Below are positions 11,639-24,400 of a DNA stretch of 64,000 nt, one piece after another. The stretch lies in contig OX393577.1 of the NCBI GenBank assembly GCA_947652605.1, forward strand, positions 6,634,868-6,698,867. The letters run 5' to 3'. The stretch comes from Elmis aenea. Lineage: Eukaryota > Arthropoda > Insecta > Coleoptera > Elmidae. A program made the translations under genes and the position numbers. Below the pieces are notes generated by a model. It did no database searches, was not told the origin of the DNA, and worked only from the letters and a program-made list of their open reading frames with translations. Each line of letters starts with the position of its first letter. The first letter of the stretch is position 1.

Positions 11639-14480
11639 ACTGAGGCAGTGTTGCAGTGCAATGTGATACGTTATTATTAGTTTCAAAAATTAAATAGATA
11701 TAAACTTTGTCAAATTTATATCTATTTGATGCGCCGTTTTTAATTTTAATGTTATAAATTATCAAAATTCTAGTGAGTAGCTTGTTCGGACGATTTTATA
11801 TTTATCTAGAAGCCAAAGTTTCGGCCAGTTTATAAAAGACTGTTGTGTATAAGAATATTAATGTTCTAAATTCAAAATTTAGAATCAATATTTTCATTAT
11901 TATATAAACAAAAGCGTACTTGATAGTTCTTTAAGTATCACGTGAGACTACATCACATTCGAAGGGAACTGATAACTGACATTCCCCATTCGCTCTACGA
12001 CAATCCAAATATTACATCACCAACATTGTATGTGTCTTGCCCATATCCGTGACTCAATCCATGCGCAAAAAAAAAACTGCGTGCACTTTAGAACTCTTCT
12101 TAATTTATATTATTAGAAATTGCGTAGAAAACGATTAGATTTTTATTTTATACAGGGTGGTTCAAAAAAACAAGCATTTTTGTAAACTAAATATTTTGCT
12201 AAGGATAATTGAACATGAAAAGCAATTTTGTTTGAATTAATTATTAACATACAGCAGAAAATTAATGAAAAATTTGTTTATTATTCATAATTTGCATTTT
12301 TTTTTATATAAAGTTTTTTGCAAGTTTGTAATCTGGTTAAATTTTTTTTTTTTAAACTAGACAGAAAATGTTTAAATAGTTTATTTGTCTTTTTTCTGCT
12401 CAAAATTTTGATTTAAAATGCTTTTGTTTTTTAAAGCACCCTGTGACATATGATGGCCATAAAATTTATAAAGACAAAGTTAATGAAATTGTTACGTTTC
12501 TTACTTCGAATTTGAACCAAAGTGTAATATTACTTAAAAAAGTTTAGTTTTTGTAGGATAAATTGTTTATTTTCTTCATTGTGGAAAACACGTTTATTTA
12601 TTTTCGCCATTAAAACAGGAATAAACGTTATGTAAAAATTTTTAATGCATTAATTATGTATTGCGGTATTGTACCAAAGTCATTCATAGCCTAAAAATAT
12701 GAACATGTACAAACTTTAACCTGTTGTAATGTATACTATAGACAGTTTAATGAGCTCCAATGTCGCTGAAAATTGTCAGTGCAATATGATATTCCGTTAT
12801 TACTTAAGATGTTATTTTTGGTGTTCGACCTTTTTTTAGTTTTAATATATAAATGAGGATGGTCAGTGATTATCAGTATTTTAGCTGGTCTCGTTAAATT
12901 ATTTTAATTTATTTAGACTATTAGTAACATTTATTATTGTAATTATTTGCTGAAAATGTATTATATAGGTATTTAATAGGTTGTAAACAAAATAATGACA
13001 TATCAGGATGTCCAACCTTTCATGATGTATTCTACCAGTCATTATGGAGCTACTTCAATTAATTACCAATATTAATATTTTGAAAAAAAATTACAATGTT
13101 TGAGTAATATTAATTTGCAAAAGTTTTAAATATTATTAATTTATCAAGAAAATGTTCTGCGGTCCGCAAACGCGATACAAGTCAAAGGCTGGACATAGCT
13201 GATTTATTTTCCTTTTGCATTGTAAAAATGTATAATTTGAGATATTTTGAGTTACAGCTAATAGCCGTTCTAATATCACAGTATATTTGAAATAATTAAG
13301 TAACAAAATAATTTGTAACAGCGACGATTATAATTAGTCACACACTTTAAAATCCGTTATTTACGAAGTTTGTAGCAATGCCAAATGTATCATATATGTT
13401 ACAGTGTAGCAACAAGAATAGGAATATATAGATGTCGTGTATGTACAAAGTTTAGTGCAACTGCCTCAAGAATTTACATCATTCTGTTCAGCAGGTAAAT
13501 TATACAGATGCGATCTAAAACACAAAGTAGCACATTGAAAATTTTGCAACCGTTGTTCTCAGATAGTATATAGATGGTTAAAATCACTGAGCCAACATAA
13601 AAATTATTTTTGTGATTTGTTTAGATTATAGAGTATGGAAATAATGTACAAAATTTATATAAAACTTGTAAATGTAGAAAAAATTATTACGATTTAAATA
13701 AAATTATAAATGCCTTCCTGCCATTTTAGGGTATACCACGCTTGTTTGACTTTATGCGAAATGTACGTTTAAGAAGTGATATTAAAATTTTCGAAAGTGG
13801 CCTTTGACCTTACGTATTAAATTTTACATTACGCAAATTATGAAATTTCCAAAAACTGTCTGTATTACTTTACGAAGTATTCGATGTAGTGTTTATGTTT
13901 TCTGACTAGGCTCCATGTGTTCAAAAGTTGAGTAGAAAGTGCCTTCCAAACTATGACCACTTATGTCATCCAAGTTACTAAATTTTAACAAAATTGTGCA
14001 TTTTGATGTGTTTTTTAGTATGGTACAACCCTGAATGGCATGTTCTTTTTCATATCTCTGTAAATTACATTTATATAACTTTAGTATATAAGCAAGTGAT
14101 GTAAAATTGGCATCTCTAGATTTTTTAGATAAGTAATTATACAAAATTCAGGTTCGAAGCTTTATTTTTAATGTATACTATTATAGAACATATATAGTTC
14201 GATGTTAGTGCAAAATATAATCTAGAATAACCTATTAGCCTCTTTAGTCAGTATGCAATAATTATCGGTACAGTTGTGCTACTCGTAGAAACAGTCTGAA
14301 ATTACATGCAATGGCCCAGTTGTACTGTACGCATTTGTAAGTCATTATATGTGCAGTCTGTTACATTATTTTGTTTTTATATAATTTATTGATGAAACTT
14401 TCTTTTGAATTCTTTATGCAGTTAATGTACATTATTTTATGTCTGTATGGTAAATAAGAATAAATTATAATATTTAAACT
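11639..14480 (+). other. Probable 3' UTR of the bab-like gene
   Basis: No further coding exon is seen. AATAAA signals occur at about 13697 and 14460, the second followed by AT-rich sequence, so a 2-2.8 kb 3' UTR is plausible. It would contain the MITE at 12153-12443, whose arms could form a hairpin in the transcript. The end point is not proven. Confidence 0.4.
12153..12443. mobile_element. CAGGGTG-type MITE
   Basis: Left end CAGGGTGGTTCAAAAAAACA; the right end complement is CAGGGTGCTTTAAAAAACAA, and both continue into AAGCATTTT. About 290 bp long with no ORF. It sits in the presumed 3' UTR of the bab-like gene. Confidence 0.65.
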
Positions 14481-15432
14481 ATTAGCGATTTGCATATGAC
14501 CTCTTCACTTATTTAATAACTCTAAGCAGTTACTTCAAAATAGCTTAATTATAAATAAACTACGTATTAGCAATTTCATTTGTTTCTTATACTTAGAAGT
14601 GTTTGTTAATCATTAATAATTAATTGAAATGTAAATTATTTGCTGCTTTAAAATTACCACACAATTAAAGATATTCAATTTCACAACAAATGAACATATT
14701 TTTAACCAAACGTCCCACACCACATTCAAATTACGTGTGATCAGATGCTTAATAATTGAATTTTAATAAAATAAAATTTGTTTGCCACCTGCCAGGCAAA
14801 TTTAAGAGGCAATAATTATGTGATAATATGTAACCATACAGAGGACAAAAACAGCTACAAAAGGTCAGCTCTACATTAATTTTGTTGTCACTAATTTGGG
14901 ATTGAAATTTTGTTGTTGCAAATAGGTCCTCATTTCAAATTTAAATTTAGCGCAGCCATGGCAGCCAATCTAATTTCAGTTAATTTAACTGCGCCATGTT
15001 GGTGCAGTATGTCAAAATCTCTCTGTTGATTTGTGTTGCAGGTGATTGATTGGGGATGTAGCATGTTAAATCGAATATTAAGGGTAATTAAGGTAGTTTT
15101 TATCTATTCTAATGTAATATCTTTATTTTGAAAGCATGCACAAAGAAGTAATCAAAATATTTTGCGTTATAATAACGTGGGAAATATCGCCATATAATTT
15201 AAAGAGCATCCTATTTCAGAATTTGCTAACATAGACAAATATTCCCTTATTTAGCAGTTTTCTTAAAAGTACTTGATTATCTTTAGCTTTTGATGCGTCT
15301 TTCTCACATTAAATTGTTATAGTTGCATAACCTCTTTTTTGACACATTAAAAATTGGTTAGTCCTATTTTGAGAGTTTTACAGTTAATTTCAGTAACAAG
15401 TTAAGGTAAAAATTGATTTGTTTTATTTATAG
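14481..15432. other. Intergenic / 5' region of the MAGUK gene
   Basis: No coding exon was recognised. The start codon of the MAGUK gene lies two bases after an acceptor (TTTATAG at 15432), so at least one non-coding 5' exon should lie upstream. A possible donor is at 15041 (TGTTGCAG|GTGATT), but I cannot define a transcription start. Confidence 0.35.
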
Positions 15433-15482
15433 AATGACAGCTGAGGTTATGGCTAACGGAACTAAAGAAAAATGGGATCCAG
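15433..15482 (+). CDS. metro: metro exon 1 (start codon exon)
   Basis: Acceptor TATAG|A, ATG at 15434, then [16 protein letters not shown] and donor CCAG|GTGAGC. It ends in phase 1 and joins GCA at exon 2. A second in-frame ATG lies at 15449. Confidence 0.75.
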
Positions 15483-18400
15483 GTGAGCCGCATGCTTAGA
15501 ACGAATGGTAGTGTTTTGCCTAGATATGTCAATGGCAGGATATAAAGTTTTAAGATTCTGTGATCTCTGCTTCAGCATTTGTATTCAAATAAAGCTAAAT
15601 TCATGTTAAATATTCTATTTTCGTGTACATTACTTGAACATTTTTTGGTTTTTTATTAAAGGTCATAGCTTTTTACAAATTGTGTAAAGCAAGTTAATTC
15701 AAAGTAACTGCAGCATCTTTTTTAATACTGACAAATACTGATGCAGTCAAAAAATGAAATGCTTAAGTGGAGGTCCAGCCAATTTTTTGTTTTGTTTTTG
15801 TTGCTTTTATGTGTAGCATGGAATTTGTGACTAATATAATTTTTTCCTTGGTAACATTTGTGTTAAAGTCGATCAGTATTTTAACTACTATAATTTTGTT
15901 GGTACTGTTTTTAGAATATTGATTTATTGACTTAATTTTTAGCGTTTAATTAACAAATAGGTTTTTTTTGTTAGATTTACTAGTTATAACAGTCATGAAT
16001 TCGAAGGTTTTTTTTTTTTATTTTCCCAAGTTTAGTTTTAAAAAAATGTAATAAATACCAGTTGTAAAGATAATGCTTTATTTATTATAACAATTTATTC
16101 ATTTCTACTATATCATTTATTTTTTGTGGTATTTTTCACTTAGGTTCTCATTATTTTGAATACACAATTTGTTTTAGTAGAATTATGTATATGAGAGGTT
16201 AATGATGTAATTTTGATGTACATTTAGTACATTTTTAGTAATTGCTTGCACTGTTATTACAATGTTGTTAACCACTCATACTCTTTGTGTACCTTGCTAT
16301 TATTTATTATATTTTTGTTTTATTGATATTTATATTTTTATGGCTGTGTTGAAGTTTCTTAATAAAGCGTTGATCTTTTGTTTTTGTTTTCTTTATTGTG
16401 CTAACATTTGTTTTTACTCTCCTTGAATATTGCGTTTGACGAGCATGGTGTTATTAATTGAAATATCTGCAAAATTAGTATCGTTGTATTGTATTTAGCA
16501 CTATCGCGTCTCCTCACTTCTCTTCACCAAGCCAGCGAACTGCCATCGACAGATGAGGAACTTGGGTTTTTAAGTAATTTGCTCCAGTCGAAAGAACTTC
16601 ATGCCTTAGTCAATGTTCACAATAAGATAATCAGTAATGGCGCTAGTGATAAGTTTTTTCCGATATTGTCTACTTCGATGCACGTTATGTTGGATGTTCT
16701 TGACGTACTGGCACCTAGAACACATGTTTCGGAGGATTGTAAAGAATTGTTTTTCCTACTTCAGAAGCCACATGTGCAGGTATAACTGGTGTTATGTTAA
16801 TAATACAGGGTGAGGGGCATCACTTATGACACCCCCACTTATTTTGTTATTGGAAAGAATTATCAAAAAAAGTTTCAAATAAAAGTTGTTTGATACAGTA
16901 TTTTCCAAAATATTTTCATGTTAAATTTTTGTTTTCTTTGGTTTTTTAGGAGTTACGATACCATATTTGTTTTTTTAATGGAACCATACATATTTTTTTA
17001 TACGGTTTGAAAGACATTTTCTTTCCCTTTTCAATGCACTAAAACTTTTATACCCTTACATAACAACATTTTTTAAAAAATCGCAAGCAAAAAAATTTCT
17101 ATGATAGTAGACACTGCGTTGTTTTGTTTAACATTGATCATAAATTAATTAGTAGGCTTTGCAGAAAGAAAACAAAACAAATGCATGTAAGGTCACAATT
17201 TGATCATAGTTTAGCGATTTTGTGTTTAGTACTTTTTTAATTAACTAATAATAAATAAAACAAAAATTTGACATGAAAATATTTTGGGAAATACTGTATC
17301 AAACAACTTTTATTTGAAACGTTTTTTGATAATTCTTTCCAATAACAAAATAAGTGGGGGTGTCATAAGTGATGCCCCACCCTGTATAATGTAATAAGGC
17401 GTATTTATATTGAAACATAGATATGTGTTATCGATATTAGCTATAATACATATACAATGCTAATTTTACATTAGTTTTTTCTTCAAGCTAAAAAAAAAGT
17501 ACTAGCCAACTAGATGAAAAGTAAATAAAAAAACGTTATTTAGGCCATAACTGAATAGACAGTTACCGAAAAAATCATTTAAAGAATGAAAAAATACTAT
17601 AAGTAAAAAACTTGCAACCAAAAAATGAAAAGTTGATTTTTCAGATTTTATGAAAATGGTTTCAGATATTGTTAATCGTCACTGCCAATTTTAAATTTGG
17701 AAATGAGCCTGTTAGTCATTCTTCAATTTGAATTGGCATGTTTTTAAAATCGATGAATCTAGAGTGTCATATGAATTTTGAAACCGGTTTTAGACCATGC
17801 ACCAACTTTTATCAAAAATTAAGTTTTTTGAGATATCGATAATAAAAACTTTTCCATTTGTTGCAAACTTTTTTAATGGTGCTATACATAAAACCCCTTT
17901 TTTTGTGTTTAATATTCTATTTCACTTAATTATTGAGGTGGTTAATTTACAATTGCAAACAAATTAATATTAAGCTTCAAAATTGATATCAAAACCAAAA
18001 GATTTTAAGTAATTAAAATTTAAAATATTACCCCTAAAAAAGTCGTAACATTTTTGTGTTACATGAATCAATTAAAGATGTAATAAATTTTTTTGTGTTC
18101 AGGCAATAATATTCTAGTTGTCTTGGCAGTTTTTTATTTACCCAATATGGATTTTTTACAGTTTGCTAAAGAAATTAATATTCTTTTAATAACAAAGTTA
18201 TTCTTAATTACTTAAGTCCACATTGCAAACATATAATTATGTTTGAATTTATTTTCTCATGAGAATTTACAGATACCATTGGTTTCAAAAGTACTTAATT
18301 AATTTTATTATAAATTATTGTATTTAAAGTAATATTTTTATTAATTTAGGGATTATTGTGCTCTCATGATGCTGTAGCACAAAAAGATTACTATCCACAT

Positions 18401-21400
18401 CTTCCTGATATTCCATTAGAAGTAGATGAGGATGAAGAAACCATCAAGATAGTTCAGCTTGTAAAAAGCAATGAACCACTGGTATGTATCACCTAAGTTT
18501 TATCCGTGACTTATGCAGCTATTTATAGTAATAAATTAGTTAGCAAATTATTGAATACAAAACAAACAGAACTGCATTAATAAAAACCCATACTAAAAGT
18601 AGATATACAATTTTTTCTTTGCTTGCAAAGTCTGGCGCTCTAAGTCCTGAGCCTATTGTTGTAAGTATTTAAGAGATTAAACCTTTTTCTTCATCTTCGA
18701 CTTCTTTGCTTTAATCCATCTCCACTCAGCACTTAATATTAATTCACGCTTTCCCCATTTGACAAAAGTTAGGCAATTTTATGATAATATTTTGTTAATT
18801 AAATTAGGGAGCAACCATAAAAACCGACGAAGAAACTGGCAAAATTGTGATAGCTAGAGTTATGCATGGAGGAGCAGCCGACCGTTCTGGCTTAATCCAT
18901 GTGGGCGATGAAGTAGTGGAAGTAAACGGTATTAATGTTGAGGGAAAAACACCAACAGACGTTTTGACTATATTGGTGAGGAAGTTTCTCCCTGGTGTTA
19001 AAATGAGGAGTTAAATTTTTGCATCTTTGCAGCAAAATTCTGAAGGAACGATTACATTTAAATTAGTCCCAGCTGACGGTAAATCGAGTACGAGGGAAAG
19101 CAAAGTCAGAGTAAGAGCTCATTTCGATTACTGTGCCATAAGTGACCCCTACATTCCTTGTAAAGAAGCTGGACTTGATTTTCAAAAAGGAGATGTGTTG
19201 CATTTAGTTTCCCAAGACGATGCTTACTGGTAAGAAATTTGTGTTTGTTGGTTGCTTATGGGCTAATAAAATTGGCTATGTTGCTCGTTATCCTTTAATT
19301 TATGGTAAAAAAAGCTTTTTTAATTTTGTTTTGGCACATATGGAGCTTTTCCCTGTAAGGCTAAATAGCTATGGTGATCGTTCTTGTTATTCTTAAACAG
19401 TTACATCAGTTTCTTTTCAATTGCAGTGCCCTATAATGTATTCTTCCATTGTTGAAATGGAAATGAAAAACGAAATCGTTTGTTAAGGCATTGGACAGTC
19501 TAGTTTAGTGGTATTTAAAATGATCTGCAAATTGCTTTTGGTTTACGTGATTCTGTGGCCATCTGCAAAAATTGCTAATCTGAGAAATACCAGTAAATTG
19601 TTTTAATCCAGCTAGTGTTTTCCCTGCATTTAAACAACTTATACACAACTTGTTTTTAAATTTCTGTAGTTTCAGTTTGAAATTGTATTGTAATACACCA
19701 AGGTACACAGGGTCGGATTTATTTAAAAAAAAACAGCTTAATAAACTATACCTCTCATGACAAGAGGAAATACCTCCCTATAGACTTATTAGCAAAAAAA
19801 TCTCAGGTCAAAATGTAAAAAAGACATGAAGAACCTCTTGAAATGTAGTGCCACAATGAACCTAAATCCGGTTCTGTTTAATACATATAAAATAAAAGCA
19901 CTGTAGCTGCATTACACCTAAATAATTTGATTGTTCCAACTACACAGTTTTACCCACAAAATGTTCCTACTAAAGTAGTACCCCTGGTAAAGTACAAAAA
20001 AATCGGCATATTGAAGTGAATCCGTATTGTTATTTACAAAATAAGTAAACCTAATTTTAAAAGTCTATAAATGTAGCTCTAGTGATTTCAGGTTCATATA
20101 TAAATGCTTCTAAATGAAGATAAATTTAGACCCTTAATAGGGTATCTGCATCTTAAACATATTTATAAAGTATTCTGAAAGGTACTTTGTAATAGTGGTA
20201 TTCGTTTTTTTAATAGTGATGACGATGAAAAATATTGCATTAAAAACAGTTTCTTCCATAAATAATAATTAATTTTTCTAAATTCAGCAACAGAATTATT
20301 TGAATTTTATCTGTATTGCACCTTAGGAGTACCACATTTTTCGACAAATTTGTCCACTGCAGTTTTGTAATAATAAGTATTTTAATTTGTCATGTTAACA
20401 AAATAAGTAAATACAAATAATTTAATATTACGTCTGTATCACAGGAAGAAATACAGGGTGTCCCACAAGGTATGCCTTCGCTAATTTTTGCATAAATCGA
20501 ATGTTTAGGTCCTAAATAAAACATTTCTAGCAATTTTTTTTTTTTTAATGTGTCGCTTCATATACAGGGTATCCCAGTTATCGTGAACAGCATGGGTATC
20601 TCATAAAAGGTTAGAGATACAAAGTTGGTTAAATGGGTCAAAATGATCTATAATTTAAAAGCTGTTTTATGGAGAAAAAAAAATGAATCGTTTTTGATTT
20701 TTGCTTACAACTTGCTTATTAGAAATCACACTCAAAATATTTCTAAAAATTATTGTAGCACATTTTTGTGTAGATTTGAAATTTGTCAACAAATTTTACC
20801 TATATTCATTCGTTTTTGTTTTTTAACATCATCTTTCTTATTTTAAATACGGCTGATGTTAAAATAACAAAAACAAATGAAGATGGGTAAAATTTATTGA
20901 CACGTTTCAAATCTATGCAAGAAGTGCTTCAATAATATCGAAAAATATTTTGAGTGTGATTTCAAATAAGCAAGTTAAAAACAAAAATCAAAAACCTTAT
21001 GTGTTTTGTTTTTTAGCAATAGCGCATAAACGATCAATTGTTTTCAAGATTTTTTTCATGGAGCAGTTGCTCTTAAATTATATACCATTTTGACCCATTT
21101 AACCAACTCTGTATCTCTTACCATTTACGAGACCCCCATGCTGTTCAGTTTACCAGGGACACCCTTTTAAAAAAACATAATTTTTGTTGTTGCTAAAGAC
21201 ATTTTATTTAGGTCCTTAACATTCGATTTATGCAAAAATTAGCGAAAGCATACCTTGTGGAACACCCTGTATAAACAATCAGATATATTTAATTTGGCTG
21301 TAATCAAAAATGTATTTATTGTACAGTCCGTTTTATATAAAACTTAATTATTTGTTTCTAGTCTAATAAAGTGCTTCTGCCTTTTTATAAAATGTATCGC

Positions 21401-24400
21401 AGTCCATGTGCCTATAAGCCTGTATCTATTTCATTCCCATTTGAAAATATTTAGAAATTCAAGTAGATGAAATATGTATCTCTCCCATTTTTGTGTATGT
21501 AAATGTGTACTATGAACTATACAGGAGTTGTGTAGTCGGGGAAGGAGATCTTTGGAGTTGATACACCTCCCTTAAAAAAAAGTAGCTTATGGTGTTGTTT
21601 AGTTCTAATTTCGTCCTTTAATTTTGTGACTGAAGGTGTTAACAGTTTTGCATATTTGGTACATGCATTTAAAAATAAGCTTGTGTTGTCTTCAAAATAG
21701 ACTTTTGTACTATTAAAAATTAGTACCTCTGTATCTACACTACTGCTCTGTGGTTTTTATTTTTTTTGTGTACAAGTAATCTATTACTGTATTGTACTAT
21801 TCTAGTTTGTGTACAAACCCTAATTAACTCGTATTCTTACTGTGTATTGTATTTTATTTTAATTTTGTGTGGCATATTACTTCAGTAGTCTACTCTTTGT
21901 ATTAAGTATTTGAAACTTTTTTAATAAACTGCATAATCACTCTTAAAACTTTGCAAACTTTTTTCTCCTTCTGGAATCCTTATAGTTTTTGGCACACACC
22001 TCTAAATTAATTCTTAGTGGAAAAAAAGTTTAAAATATGTAGCATATAAAACACTAGCTGATGTGGATGAGCAATATTATTTTAGTTTTAAAAACTTGTA
22101 GTGTCGTTAGTGTAGAGCTTTTGTTGCACTCTTTAGAAGTTATTTTTTTAAATCATTTAGTTTCCGAATTCTACTTTTCTTGTGCTCTTAAAATGCTTTA
22201 ATTATTAAGATTTTTGTTTTAGCCACTGGAGTGCGTTCAGGAATTCGAAACTGGTGTGCTGTGTATCAAAAACCTCGAATGCATTGCGTTCATAAATTCC
22301 TTTGGTGTGCACATAATATGCACATTTTACACCCCACCTGGGACTGGTGTGTGGGTGTGCGCACCGGTTGATACACTACAAGGCATGCACCAACACCAGT
22401 TTCGAATTCCTGAACACACTCCTGTTGTAGTTAAAGTAACTCGGAAATGATTTGTTAGAGGCGCTTTGCTAAATGCTGCCTAGTAGTTTTGCTGGCTTGC
22501 TGTGTGAATTTTGTGTAAATTGCAATATTTAGCATATTTTTAAAAACATTCATTATTAGTTTCACCTTTTTTTAATTTTAATCGCCTAAAAACAATTAAA
22601 TTGTTTATGCAGGGCCAGATTTACGTATAGGCCATGTACATCTGGGCCTAGGGCCCCACAATTTTGGGGTTCTGAAGAGGCTTGGTGTTACTTAAAATCA
22701 AAGAGTTATTTTAATATTAATAATTTTCACGGTTTGCGGGACCCATTTTACCTTTTCAGCCCAGGGGCCCATGAAAACCTTAACCTGGTACTGTGTTCAT
22801 GAAGTTGGTAAAACTGATTGGAGTCTAGCTTTAAAAATTATCTAAGAATCATCGATATTGTTTAACTTTAATTTTAGTTGTTTTTAATTTAAATTTCTAG
22901 GTCAGTGTTTTCCAAACTTTCGCCATCTGGGTACCCCTTCTATAATTTTCTTAACACTGAGTACCCATCGTTGAAAAACAATTAAAATAATAAACGAAAA
23001 ATAAAATTTATTCATAATAAAATACAAGTAAAATAAATAAAAGTTATATCATAAATAACATTCATTATAATCGCGTACCTCCACCAAACTCTTCCCGTAC
23101 CCCCAGTGGTACGCTTAACACACATTGGGAAACACTGTTCTAGATAATTACAAAAATGTCCAGTGTTCCAAAGGTGTTCTGAACTCATATGCAAATAAAG
23201 AAAATATTGTTATTGCTTTGAAATAATTGGTTGAAAAATTCTTTAAGGAATTAGTTAGCAATAATTATTATTTTAGGTGGCAAGCACGTAAAGAAGGCGA
23301 TCGAAATATGCGGGCAGGTCTTATACCTAGTAGGGCGTTACAGGAAAGAAGAATCATACACGAAAGAGCTCAAGTACCTAAAGAAAACGAGGAGGGTAAG
23401 ACCGAGTTTTAAAAAAAAAAAATTTCCAACCTGCTTTGTGTGTTGCTGATCGCATGTTGTGTTTTTTTCTTTGTAACAAGGAAAGGAATCTCAATTCTTG
23501 TTGTGCAAAAAAATTAAATTTTAGGCTTCGACACGACTAACTAGGCCACTGGGGCCATAGGGCTGTGCTCTGTTTCAGCTTTACCTGTGCTAACCTGCAG
23601 TCAGTCCCCGAAATCCCCTAGTTGTGCCTCCAAACCTAAAACTAAAAAGATTATGTATGACACAGCGGAAAATGATGACTTTGACCGTGAGCAAATTGCC
23701 ACCTATGAAGAAGTTGCCAAACTGTACCCTCGTCCAGGCATATATAGACCGCTCATACTCATTGGAGCCCCAGGAGTGGGACGTAATGAATTAAAGAGAC
23801 GCCTTATTGCCACCAATCCTGATAAATACAAAACTCCAACACCTTGTAAGTATATTTTTTTGTAGAATGTGATCACATACTATGGTTTAGCATGACTGTA
23901 CAGTGTGTTCAAAAGGTTTGGAATATGCTGTATATCTCAGTAAATATCCACTTTAGGGAAAAATGTTTTGAATAAAAGTTGTTTGGTACTTACTTTTCCA
24001 CCATAAGACAAAATTTAAATATTTTTTTTTCGAATAACAAGTGCAATGAAAAACAATTGAATTTTTTAAATGACAAGATACCCCTACATTATACTTATTT
24101 GATGGAGAATTTTTTTCTCTTTTCAATGATGTAAGTAAAGCTTTAGTACCCTTACTTAAGCAACTTTTTGAGAAAAACGCAATTTTAATTGTTTAGTATT
24201 CATTTCTAACAAAAACAAAAGAACTAAAATTTTTTGACGAAATCCACAATAAGTGTTCAAACTGTGAACCATTGGCAAAGATAAACTCGGTTTTTAAACC
24301 TGTTAATAACATTCCCAACCATTTCAGCTGTAATAGACCTCATCTCTTTTCTAATACGACCTTTTAAATTTTCGATATTCTCCGGCCTCTTAGCATAAAC

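Noticed and set aside
22256..22450. 64-codon frame
   Set aside because: It lies entirely within a MITE with terminal inverted repeats.
23587..23600. Metro exon 7 starting at the CAG at 23600
   Set aside because: That acceptor would put the GUK out of frame with exon 6; the acceptor at 23578 keeps frame.
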